Source: Arcicella sp034931005 (lineage in GTDB: Bacteria; Bacteroidota; Bacteroidia; Cytophagales; Spirosomataceae). Taken from it: a DNA stretch of 64,000 nucleotides. Below the pieces are notes generated by a model. That model saw only the letters and a program-made list of their open reading frames with translations, did not search any database and was not told where the DNA came from. This document shows positions 15,957 through 24,072 of this stretch, one piece after another. The stretch covers positions 1 to 64,000 of the forward strand of contig NZ_JAYGIN010000022.1 in NCBI RefSeq assembly GCF_034931005.1. The letters run 5' to 3'. Position 1 is the first letter of the stretch; every line of letters begins with the position of its first letter. The position numbers were made by a program, and so were the translations under genes.

Positions 15957-16841
15957 ATGGCTAAGTTAAATTTAAGAGATAGCATAAAGGCAAAAGCTCA
16001 ATCTACTATTTCGAATGGATTGATTAATACTGAAAATATCAAGAAAAAAATCATAATTGTAGATGAATTAAATGAGTTGATAAAACCTTTGCAAGAGGAT
16101 GAGTATGAGCAACTTAAAGCAAATATTTTACAGAACGGTTGTCAGGATACCATCAAAATTTGGCAAACTTTTGAAAAGGTTATAAATCCCAACCACGAGT
16201 CAGATGAAGAAATATTTGTGTTGGTGGATGGGCATAATCGTTTTAAAATTTGCCAGGAAAATCAGATACCTTATAATATTTCTATCCTGAATTTTGAAAC
16301 ATTAGAAGACGCTAAATCTTTTATGATTGACTTGCAATTGGGACGTAGAAATGTAAATCCAATAGAAATATCCTATTATCGAGGTCTTCAATATAATAGA
16401 TTTAAGTGGGTAGGATTAGAACAAAATAGCGAAGAAGATTCTAAGAAAACAGCCGTTGCCATTGGAGAACAATATAATGTAGATGAGAGAACGATTAGAC
16501 GTGATGGGCAATTTGCAGAAGGTTTAGAAATGCTCACGAAAGAATTGAAAAATGAAGTATTAGAAGGAAAAGTAAAGATTTCTAAGAAAGATTTACAGAA
16601 ATTGTCTAAACTGAAAAGTAGTAATCTTGTTGAAAATGAGATAGTTAAAAAAATAGAAACAGTAAAGGAGTTAGATGATTTAATTAATCCGATAAAATTT
16701 GAAGAGTCTAAAAAAACTATAAATTCAACTGTGGCAACATCAGCAAGAAATATTCTTAATGAGTTTTTACATACACCCACTTTAGAGAATTTCACTGAGT
16801 TGGAGAAGGTTTTAAAAGATTTAAAGAATCTCGTTTCTTGA
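15957..16841 (+). CDS. parB: ParB-type centromere-binding protein
   Basis: Partner of ParA that binds the plasmid centromere. The ParB/Sulfiredoxin domain covers about residues 35-130, with LQEDEYEQLKANILQNGCQDTIKIW and FVLVDGHNRFKICQE in place of the usual GERRxRA box. A helix-turn-helix follows near residues 165-200 (VAIGEQYNVDERTIRRDGQFAEG), and the C-terminal part may dimerise. The 294-residue length is normal. The four 25-bp palindromes that start 179 bp downstream are its likely binding sites. The DGHNR form of the box is common in plasmid ParB-like proteins, so CTP use is not certain. Confidence 0.88.
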   Translation: MAKLNLRDSIKAKAQSTISNGLINTENIKKKIIIVDELNELIKPLQEDEYEQLKANILQNGCQDTIKIWQTFEKVINPNHESDEEIFVLVDGHNRFKICQENQIPYNISILNFETLEDAKSFMIDLQLGRRNVNPIEISYYRGLQYNRFKWVGLEQNSEEDSKKTAVAIGEQYNVDERTIRRDGQFAEGLEMLTKELKNEVLEGKVKISKKDLQKLSKLKSSNLVENEIVKKIETVKELDDLINPIKFEESKKTINSTVATSARNILNEFLHTPTLENFTELEKVLKDLKNLVS

Positions 16842-17019
16842 GTTAATTTGTTTAATATCATGCTAAAAGATGTACCCTTGCGGTAGTTATTTTGGAAAGC
16901 CCCTCCCCTATTTTCATCATTGTATTTAGTACCCAGTTAGTTATGTTATTTCAACTTCCCGAAATACTTAACTAACGGGGTATTTTACGTATCAATTTCT
17001 AAACAAAATATTTTAACTC

Positions 17020-17229
17020 AAAGGTGGACACTGTGTCCACCTTTTTATTTATCAATTTTCTAAACAAATTATTTTAATTCAAAGGTGGACACTGTGTCCA
17101 CCTTTTTTATTTATCAATTTTCTAAACAAAATATTTTAACTCAAAGGTGGACACTGTGTCCACCTTTTTTATTTATCAATTTTCTAAACAAATTATTTTA
17201 TTCCAAAGGTGGACACTGTGTCCACCTTT
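17020..17229. repeat. Four 25-bp palindromes: candidate centromere (parS/parC)
   Basis: A perfect palindrome with arms AAAGGTGGACAC and GTGTCCACCTTT around a central T occurs at 17020-17044, 17081-17105, 17143-17167 and 17205-17229. Spacing is 61-62 bp, about six helical turns, and the AT-rich spacers are near-identical (TTTATTTATCAATTTTCTAA...). All copies thus face the same side of the helix. Position just after parB makes this the probable ParB-binding centromere. The rest of the 676-bp gap (16842-17517) holds a family A remnant near 16935-16975, a decayed GACGG repeat near 17280 and the promoter at 17391. Confidence 0.75.
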
Positions 17230-17390
17230 GAGCAACTATATACTTGAGCATTCAACTCATAAATTCATTCAAAATTACTACTGACGGCAGTTTTACCCCG
17301 TCAAGGGTTTTTCATTAACAAGTTATTGTTCCATTTTTTTTCTCATTCCATAGATTTATTCAAATCAATAACAATTGCCTTTTTTATTTA

Positions 17391-17442
17391 TGCAACATTG
17401 TTTCATAAATAAAAAATATATACATTTGCATCATTGTTGCAT
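17391..17442 (+). promoter_or_regulatory. Promoter bracketed by two dyad operators
   Basis: TTG (17398-17400), 20 bp, then TACATTTG (17421-17428) is a good Bacteroidota -33/-7 pair. It is overlapped by two 15-bp dyads of form TGCAnCA-T-TGnTnCA: TGCAACATTGTTTCA (17391-17405) and TGCATCATTGTTGCA (17428-17442). A repressor bound there would cover both promoter boxes. The downstream operon has a siderophore-type receptor, so a metal-responsive Fur-family repressor is a plausible ligand. No regulator gene is adjacent. Confidence 0.65.
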
Positions 17443-17517
17443 AAATTAATAAGATAGATTTTACATGATTGTTAATCTAAACTAATTTTTAACGAATACT
17501 TACAAATGCCTTGAATT

Positions 17518-18213
17518 ATGTTATTAGCCCAAAATCTTACTAAAAAATATGGAGAACAAACTGCTCTTAATTCTCTAAATCTAACAATTGAAGAAGGTGA
17601 AATTTTTGCTCTTTTGGGGCAGAACGGAGCAGGAAAAACAACCACAATTAACCTTTTTTTAGGATTTGTCGAGCCTACAAGCGGAATCGTAAAAATTAAT
17701 AATATCTCTGTTCAGGAAAATGCTTTGGAAACAAAAAAATACGTAGCATATATTCCTGAAACAGTAATGCTCTACCCTAATTTGACAGGCATAGAGAATC
17801 TTCATTTCTTTTCGTCTTTGGCTGGGTTTAAATATTCCACCGAACAATTAGGCGATATTCTCACGAGAGCGGGCTTACAAAAAATGGCTCATACGCAATA
17901 TTTAGAAGGATATTCAAAAGGTATGAGACAAAAAGTGGGTATTGCTATTGCTTTAGCCAAAAAAGCAAAAGTGTTATTATTAGATGAACCAACCTCTGGA
18001 CTTGACCCAAAAGCATCTAACGAATTTTCAGAAATTTTGCGAGCATTAGCCAAAAATGGAACGGCTATTCTGATGGCAACGCATGATATTTTTAGAGCGA
18101 AGGACGTGGCAAATCGGATTGGCATTATGAAAGAAGGAAATTTAGTGTCGGTTATTGATGCTAAAGAGTTGTCTGCCAATGAATTAGAAACATTATACTT
18201 ACAAACGGTCTAA
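17518..18213 (+). CDS. ABC transporter ATPase, ABC-2/NosF type
   Basis: A 231-residue ATPase that drives the two ABC-2 permeases downstream. Motifs are Walker A GQNGAGKTTT (near 37-46), signature YSKGMRQK, Walker B VLLLDEPTSGLDP and switch ATHD. It resembles NosF and the CcmA/GldA-like group. It is the first gene of a four-gene operon with a TonB receptor and two permeases, at 21 nt from the receptor. Such sets are seen in Bacteroidota with unknown substrates, often supposed to be metal-related. The promoter lies about 90 bp upstream, and the leader is otherwise featureless. Confidence 0.9.
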   Translation: MLLAQNLTKKYGEQTALNSLNLTIEEGEIFALLGQNGAGKTTTINLFLGFVEPTSGIVKINNISVQENALETKKYVAYIPETVMLYPNLTGIENLHFFSSLAGFKYSTEQLGDILTRAGLQKMAHTQYLEGYSKGMRQKVGIAIALAKKAKVLLLDEPTSGLDPKASNEFSEILRALAKNGTAILMATHDIFRAKDVANRIGIMKEGNLVSVIDAKELSANELETLYLQTV

Positions 18214-18234
18214 CTTTAACTCTTAACCCAATCA

Positions 18235-20700
18235 ATGATGAAACAGTTATTTACATTTTTTATTTTATTTAGTTCTTTCATTTCTCAAGCCCAAAATATT
18301 AGTGGAAAAATTACCGATGCTACCACAAATATTCCCATCGTCGGAGCATCTATTAAACTTATCGGAACAAATAATGGAACAATTTCTGATGCTGAAGGAA
18401 GGTTTAAAATGGAAGGTTCGGGTGTTTTAGAATTCTCACTTATTGGCTATAAAACCTATCAAATTAATTCAAAAAATATTTTTTTGAATATTGAATTAAC
18501 GCCACAAGTGTCTGAATTACAAACAGTTGAAGTGGTTGGTCGTGCTGCTAAAGATTATAATAGTGAATATTCCTTTTCTGCAACCAAAATAGCAGCTTTA
18601 AATAAAGATATTCCACAAGCAATAGCCACTGTTACCAAAGAATTAATGGCGGATAGACAGGCGTTTCATTTAGCTGATGCCGTGAAAATTGCCAGCGGTG
18701 TTATTCCTTCAAGTTTTTATAATCAGTATAATATTAGAGGAATAAGTCAAAATGAAGAAGGGCAAATTATTAATGGATTACGTACCAGACAATATTATTT
18801 TTTGCAACCACTTACTTCAAATATTGAGCGTATAGAAGTTATAAAAGGTCCAGCGAGTGCCACATTTTCATCGGTTGACCCAGGCGGAAGTATCAATATG
18901 GTGACCAAAAAACCGTTGGATTTTAATAAAAAACTCGTTAGTATGAGCGTTGGGAGTTTTAGTACAATAAGAGCAACAATGGACTTTACAGGGCCTGTAA
19001 ATGATAGTAAAACTTTGCTGTATAGATTAAATGGTGCATACCAAGAAGCAGGAAGTTTTAGAGATTTGGTCAAAAATAATTCTTTCTTGATTTCTCCTTC
19101 AATCTCGTATATCCCAGATAGTAAAACGGCGATTAATGCTGAGTTAATTATTAGTCATCTCAATGGAAATTTGGATAGGGGACAACCAATTTTTGGTGCG
19201 GTGGCTGGATTAACAAATTTAAAAAGTACGCCGATAAGTTTAAATTTGACCGCTCCAAATGATTTTTTCAATTCAAAAGAATTAATTCTTACGTCAACAT
19301 TAAGCCATAAATTTTCCAAAAAGGTATCCTTTAATTCGTCTTATATGAAGCAGACTTGGACGGAAGATTTACAAGAACACCGTACCACAAATGCTTTTGC
19401 GGTTGATATTTCTGGAAAATCCATTACCTCATTGGCTGGAATGCAGTTTGTACAACGCAAACAACGTTGGAGCATTGACAATTTGAATGCTTATTTCAAC
19501 TTTGAAGTAAATACGGGGAAAATTCTGCATAAATTATTGGTAGGATATGATTTGCAAAGTTGGCAAAAACTGAAAGGAGGGGGGCAAAATGCAAGTAGAG
19601 GATTTTTGTTAAAAGATGGAACAATTGCTAATTCATTTACCGTATCCAATGCGGTGAATTATCAGACAATAACGATTAATGGCGTTATTTTGCCCAAACC
19701 AAATGTCAATTATATCGACTTGAATAATCCATCTTATACCATTAGAAACATCAATGACTACACTGCCAATGTACGTACCGTTATTCCGTCTGCATTAACA
19801 ACTACCAATGCTTTTTATGTTCAAGATTTTTTGCAATGGAATAAATTGACCCTATTACTGAGCCTCAGAAATGAATGGTTTGAAGATATTACTTTTTATA
19901 AAGCTCCAAATGAAAATTCGTTTACCAATAAAAAACTTTTGCCCAGAGTTGGTCTAACCTATTCTGTTCTTAAAAATGTAAATATTTATGGAACGTATTT
20001 GGAAGGCTATCAACCCCAATCAAACACCGTTACGCTGATGCCGAGTACAGGTTCTTTTTTCTGGACGGAGAAGTCGGCTTCAGCCTTTAAACCATTAGAA
20101 AGTGATTTAAAAGAAATGGGGATAAAAGCCAGTTTATTTAAAAATCGCATAAATCTAACGGCTTCTATTTACGAAATTAATCAGAAAAATATCTTGATGA
20201 ATGCCAATGACCCAGCTCAACCTGATTTATTGGTACAACGAGGGGCTGACAGAAGTCGTGGAATGGAGATGGATTTGGCGGGTTATATTCTACCCAATTG
20301 GCAAATCAATGCTTCATACAGTTACATTGATGCCAAAATTGTTGAGGATTTTAACGAAAAACTAAAAGGAGAGAGAAAGGAAAATGTACCTGTAAATAGT
20401 GCTAACCTTTGGACTCGTTACAATTTTGAATCAAATACAATTTTTAAAGATTTAGGAATTGGTTTAGGATTACAATATAGTGGGAGTAAAATTCCTTGGT
20501 TTTCGAGAGCTTTTGAAGTACCAGCTTACACTTTATTAGACATCGCACTGTATTATACTCCTACTAAAAGTAATGTGCAGTTGGCACTCAATATCAACAA
20601 CGTAACAAATGAAATTTACTGGGTGGGAGCTCAAAATTACCTACGTTTATTTCCAGGTTCGCCACGAAATGCAACACTTACTTTGACCTATAAATTTTAA
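18235..20700 (+). CDS. TonB-dependent siderophore-type receptor
   Basis: Outer-membrane active importer, 821 residues. Signal peptide (MMKQLFTFFILFSSFISQAQ), then a CarboxypepD_reg-like domain about 21-95 (ISGKITDATTNIPIVGASIKL), plug about 115-230 (NIRGISQNEEGQIINGLRTRQYY, VIKGPASATFSSVDPGGSINMVTKKP) and a barrel ending LTLTYKF. The plug wording VIKGPASATFSSVDPGG is typical of ferric-siderophore receptors such as FhuA/FpvA types. It lies between the ABC ATPase and its permeases, so the operon couples outer-membrane uptake with an ABC-2 exporter or importer. The exact ligand is not visible. Confidence 0.9.
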   Translation: MMKQLFTFFILFSSFISQAQNISGKITDATTNIPIVGASIKLIGTNNGTISDAEGRFKMEGSGVLEFSLIGYKTYQINSKNIFLNIELTPQVSELQTVEVVGRAAKDYNSEYSFSATKIAALNKDIPQAIATVTKELMADRQAFHLADAVKIASGVIPSSFYNQYNIRGISQNEEGQIINGLRTRQYYFLQPLTSNIERIEVIKGPASATFSSVDPGGSINMVTKKPLDFNKKLVSMSVGSFSTIRATMDFTGPVNDSKTLLYRLNGAYQEAGSFRDLVKNNSFLISPSISYIPDSKTAINAELIISHLNGNLDRGQPIFGAVAGLTNLKSTPISLNLTAPNDFFNSKELILTSTLSHKFSKKVSFNSSYMKQTWTEDLQEHRTTNAFAVDISGKSITSLAGMQFVQRKQRWSIDNLNAYFNFEVNTGKILHKLLVGYDLQSWQKLKGGGQNASRGFLLKDGTIANSFTVSNAVNYQTITINGVILPKPNVNYIDLNNPSYTIRNINDYTANVRTVIPSALTTTNAFYVQDFLQWNKLTLLLSLRNEWFEDITFYKAPNENSFTNKKLLPRVGLTYSVLKNVNIYGTYLEGYQPQSNTVTLMPSTGSFFWTEKSASAFKPLESDLKEMGIKASLFKNRINLTASIYEINQKNILMNANDPAQPDLLVQRGADRSRGMEMDLAGYILPNWQINASYSYIDAKIVEDFNEKLKGERKENVPVNSANLWTRYNFESNTIFKDLGIGLGLQYSGSKIPWFSRAFEVPAYTLLDIALYYTPTKSNVQLALNINNVTNEIYWVGAQNYLRLFPGSPRNATLTLTYKF

Positions 20701-20708
20701 AATTGAAG

Positions 20709-22178
20709 ATGAATTTTAAGACAAATATTACTAAAATGAGCCCAGAAATACTTATTGCACAGCTTTTTATCAAAACTGTTTTGAATAATAAAGCAATTGG
20801 TATTCTTGCCTTTTTTATCATTGGGTTGTTCATTTTTGCCATGTATTCAGGATGGGAAAACTTTGAAACTCAGCATGAAATGAAGAGAAAATACCAAGCT
20901 CAGTCGAGAAAAGATTGGTTGGATAATCCCGACAAACATCCACATAGAATGGCTCATTATGGAAATTTTGCCTTCCGACCAAAATCATCATTAAGCATTT
21001 TTGATTTTGGAATGGAAAGTTTTTTGGGTAATTCTATTTATTTAGAAGCTCATAAGCAAAATTCTGTCAATTTTTCAGAGGCAGGTTTTTCAACAGGAAT
21101 GTTAAGATTTGGAGAAATAAGCATTGCCATGATTTTACAAACGCTATTGCCCTTACTGATTTTTTTTATCGGTTTTGGCAGTATTTCATCTGAAAGAGAA
21201 AACAGTACCTTAAAAATATTATTAAGTCAGGGCGTAAGTTGGAAGCAGTTAATATTAGGTAAAAGTTACGGACTGATAGGAGGGACGATGGTACTTTTTA
21301 TTCCTTTGATATTAACCTTTTTTATTGTCTGGATAAATATGAAAGGCACAAATATTTCACTTGATGAAATACTAAGATTGCTTCTAATCATTATTTTATA
21401 TAGTATTTATTTGAGTATTTTTTGTGTGATAACAGTGCTGATTTCTGCCATAAGTAAGACTTCAAAAACTGCCCTCACCTCATTGATTGGGCTTTGGCTG
21501 ATGCTTACGCTTGTACTTCCAAGAGTAAGTCAAACCATTGGAAAAGCATTCTTTCCGACACCTCCCAAAGCAACATTTGAGATGCAAATTGATAAAGATA
21601 TTACAAAAGTTGGAGATAGTCATAACCCTCAAGACCCATATTTTAAAGCCTTAAAAGATTCATTATTAGCTGTTTATCAGGTAGATTCTGTTCAAAAGTT
21701 GCCATTTAATTATGGAGGGTATCAAATGAAAATTGGAGAGCAAATTAGTTCTAATATTTACCAAAAACATCAACAAAAATTGATGACAATTTATGAACAA
21801 CAAAATAGTTTGTCGAAAGTGATGGCGTTTTTTAATCCTTTTATGGCTATCAAAAATATATCCATGTCACTTTCAAATACTGATTTTCGCTCTTTTGTAG
21901 ATTTTCAAGAACAAGCCGAGCAATATCGGTATAAAATGGCTCAGGCGATGAATGATTTACAAATAAAATTTATCAATAATAAATCAAAAAGTTCGGCTGA
22001 TAAAAAGCAAATTATCAACAAAAAACATTGGGAACATTTACATGAATTTGAATATAAACCTTTAAACATCACTCAAGTTTTCAAGAACGAATTTGTTTCG
22101 ATAGCAGCATTTCTCTTTTGGATTTTTGTCTTAAAATACTTTATCAACGTCCTATCTAAAACCTTAAAAGCAATATGA
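20709..22178 (+). CDS. ABC-2 permease, DUF3526-like, first of two
   Basis: A membrane protein of 489 residues when started at the ATG at 20709. A TTG six bases upstream is the only longer start. Helices lie near residues 30-48, 145-170, 185-210, 225-250, 262-285 and near the C-terminus, with a large loop (about 165 residues) between the last two, as in the DUF3526/ABC-2 class. ISSERENSTLKILLSQGVSWKQLILGKSYG is the ABC-2 coupling region. It overlaps the next permease gene by 4 bp (ATGA), so they are translated together and probably form a heterodimer with the ATPase at 17518. Confidence 0.85.
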   Translation: MNFKTNITKMSPEILIAQLFIKTVLNNKAIGILAFFIIGLFIFAMYSGWENFETQHEMKRKYQAQSRKDWLDNPDKHPHRMAHYGNFAFRPKSSLSIFDFGMESFLGNSIYLEAHKQNSVNFSEAGFSTGMLRFGEISIAMILQTLLPLLIFFIGFGSISSERENSTLKILLSQGVSWKQLILGKSYGLIGGTMVLFIPLILTFFIVWINMKGTNISLDEILRLLLIIILYSIYLSIFCVITVLISAISKTSKTALTSLIGLWLMLTLVLPRVSQTIGKAFFPTPPKATFEMQIDKDITKVGDSHNPQDPYFKALKDSLLAVYQVDSVQKLPFNYGGYQMKIGEQISSNIYQKHQQKLMTIYEQQNSLSKVMAFFNPFMAIKNISMSLSNTDFRSFVDFQEQAEQYRYKMAQAMNDLQIKFINNKSKSSADKKQIINKKHWEHLHEFEYKPLNITQVFKNEFVSIAAFLFWIFVLKYFINVLSKTLKAI

Positions 22179-23530
22179 TAACCTTAATGTTCAAAAACTT
22201 TTTACGCTCAAATAGCGTAAAAATCGGGGTATTATTCCTACTTTTTGCAGGGATTGTTAGTATTTTCGTTGGAAGACAATTTCTGGATAAACAACATCAA
22301 AGTATTTTAGCAACGGCAACTTATCAAAAACAACATCTTAACCAAAATGTCAAGTTTCATCACGATGAAATGGGGCTTTTACTTTATTACGCAAAGTTTT
22401 CGTTAATCAATAACACTCTGCCAATCAGTGCTTTATCTATTGGTCAACGAGATATAAACCCCTCAATTCAAAGCATAACCATAAGAGGATTGGAAGCTCA
22501 GAAATACGACTCCGACCTCAATAATCCTATCAATTTATTGCTTGGAAATATTGATTATAGCTTTGTTCTGATTTTTTTATTTCCCCTCATAATCATCGCT
22601 TTTACTTATAATATCATTTCTGAAGAAAAAGAAAGCGGTACTTGGAAAATAGTCTTTGTTCAATGTCAAAACTATTTCTTGTATGTCTGTTCAGTATTTT
22701 ATGTTCGCTTTTTTGTCATTGTATTGATTCTAATTATAAGCCTTTTGCTGGCGGTTTTTTTCTTACAAATACCGCTCAATACGATATTTTTCACCTATTT
22801 CATAACTTCATTACTTTATGTTATTTTTTGGTTTGGAGTCTGTTTTTGGGTCGTGTCTTTGCACAAAAACTCAAATTATAATGCCATACTTTTGTTATCG
22901 TTGTGGTTATTGCTGATTATCATTTTACCTGCAATAATTAATAATTATTTGGTCAATAAATATCCAACACCAGAATCTTTTGAAACGACACTTAAACAAA
23001 GGAAAAGTTACCATGAAAAATGGGACGTTGATAAAAAAACCACAATTAATAAATTTTACGGTCATTATCCTCAATACAGAAAATTTGCTTTTCCAGATGC
23101 TGAATTTAGTTGGCTTTGGTATTACGCCATGCAACAAATGGGCGACGATGAGTCTGCAAAGCAAGTAAATGACTTGAATGAAAAATTAAAATTGCGGAAC
23201 AGGGTAAGTGCAGATATAGCCTTGTTTATTCCGACGCTTCATTTACAAATTCAATTTAATGAATTGGCAAAATCGGGTTTAGAAAATCACTTGTATTTTT
23301 TGGAGGAAACTTCAAAATTTCATGAAAAATTGAGACTGTATTTTTATCCTAAAATATTTAATCATGTCTCTGTTCAGTCTGAAAATTGGAATAAATTTAA
23401 GGTTGCAATATTTACAGATATCCACCAAGTAAATCCCTTACGAATCTTTTTGCCACTTGTCTTCTTTATTTTACTTTTTATCGGAATGGGTTGGGTAAAT
23501 TTTTATAGAGAAGTCGGAATATCTGGATAA
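22175..23530 (+). CDS. ABC-2 permease, DUF3526-like, second of two
   Basis: Paralogue of the preceding permease, 451 residues, with the same plan: a first helix near 15-33, an exposed loop, then ISEEKESGTWKIVFVQCQ as coupling region and several helices around 125-255, a second large loop, and a last helix near 428-446. The 4-bp overlap with the previous gene indicates translational coupling. It is the last gene of the operon. It is followed by a repeat-filled gap of 542 bp. Confidence 0.85.
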   Translation: MITLMFKNFLRSNSVKIGVLFLLFAGIVSIFVGRQFLDKQHQSILATATYQKQHLNQNVKFHHDEMGLLLYYAKFSLINNTLPISALSIGQRDINPSIQSITIRGLEAQKYDSDLNNPINLLLGNIDYSFVLIFLFPLIIIAFTYNIISEEKESGTWKIVFVQCQNYFLYVCSVFYVRFFVIVLILIISLLLAVFFLQIPLNTIFFTYFITSLLYVIFWFGVCFWVVSLHKNSNYNAILLLSLWLLLIIILPAIINNYLVNKYPTPESFETTLKQRKSYHEKWDVDKKTTINKFYGHYPQYRKFAFPDAEFSWLWYYAMQQMGDDESAKQVNDLNEKLKLRNRVSADIALFIPTLHLQIQFNELAKSGLENHLYFLEETSKFHEKLRLYFYPKIFNHVSVQSENWNKFKVAIFTDIHQVNPLRIFLPLVFFILLFIGMGWVNFYREVGISG

Positions 23531-23548
23531 ATCCCGACAAATACTTAA

Positions 23549-23903
23549 TTCTACTTTGACACTGAATACGCTGTTTAATAAGTTATTTCAACTTCCCGAA
23601 AGTGGAAAAAACTTTCGGGAAGTCCCCCAATCAAACATTTTAGGGTGAAAATTATTCAGAAAACTTATTAAACAGGTTCACTTTAAAACTTACCCTAAAA
23701 AGAGCCGTAAGCTCAGGAAATTTTGTAGTAAATAACGGAAATTGAATCAAAGTTTCGTAGGAACATGAAATTTAAAGGGTTGTTTATATAAATCGTACCT
23801 ACGGAACTCAAGATTTTTTTGTCATTTTCACCCCGAAATGAATTTCGGGGCTACAAGATGGGTCAAACCTACGGCTTTTTTCAAGATTACTAAAGACGAA
23901 TTA
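23549..23903. repeat. Palindromic repeat family B, interrupted copy
   Basis: Left end TTCTACTTTGACA (23549-23561). The body TTAAAACTTACCCTAAAAAGAGCC and GAAATGAATTTCGGGGCTAC matches 10370-10570 and 45285-45350. The right end near 23890-23903 (TACTAAAGACGAATTA) is decayed. A family A element (23564-23678) is inserted near its left end, with CACT on both sides. Confidence 0.75.
23564..23678. repeat. Palindromic repeat family A nested in family B
   Basis: CTGTTTAATAAGTT (from 23571) to AACTTATTAAACAG (to 23675), with a central CTTCCCGAAAG...CTTTCGGGAAG hairpin. Flanked by CACT at 23560-23563 and 23679-23682. Family B copies at 10356 and 45270 run without a break at this point, so the insertion is directly visible. 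Confidence 0.8.
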
Positions 23904-23975
23904 GAACTATTGATTTAATCATTTGTTATCACTAAAACACCTTTTTATACTTTATGTTTATATTAATTATTCCAA

Positions 23976-24008
23976 ATTTATGGAAATATTGAAAATATTT
24001 CCATAAAT
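23976..24008. promoter_or_regulatory. Perfect 15-bp inverted repeat upstream of susC
   Basis: Arms ATTTATGGAAATATT (23976-23990) and AATATTTCCATAAAT (23994-24008) with a 3-nt centre. A further half-site, AATATTTCCAT, follows at 24013-24023. The site lies 65 bp before the susC-like start, where a regulator would act, and TTATTTTG near 24034 resembles a -7 element. It is more AT-rich than the repeat families and occurs once, so an operator is likelier than a mobile repeat. Confidence 0.55.
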
Positions 24009-24072
24009 ACGAATATTTCCATTTTTTAGGCATTTATTTTGCAGAAGATTTTTAAAATGTAAAATTATCCTA

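Noticed and set aside
17020..17229. CRISPR array
   Set aside because: Regularly spaced repeats, but the spacers are near-identical and the repeat is a perfect palindrome. No cas gene is present. A centromere fits better.
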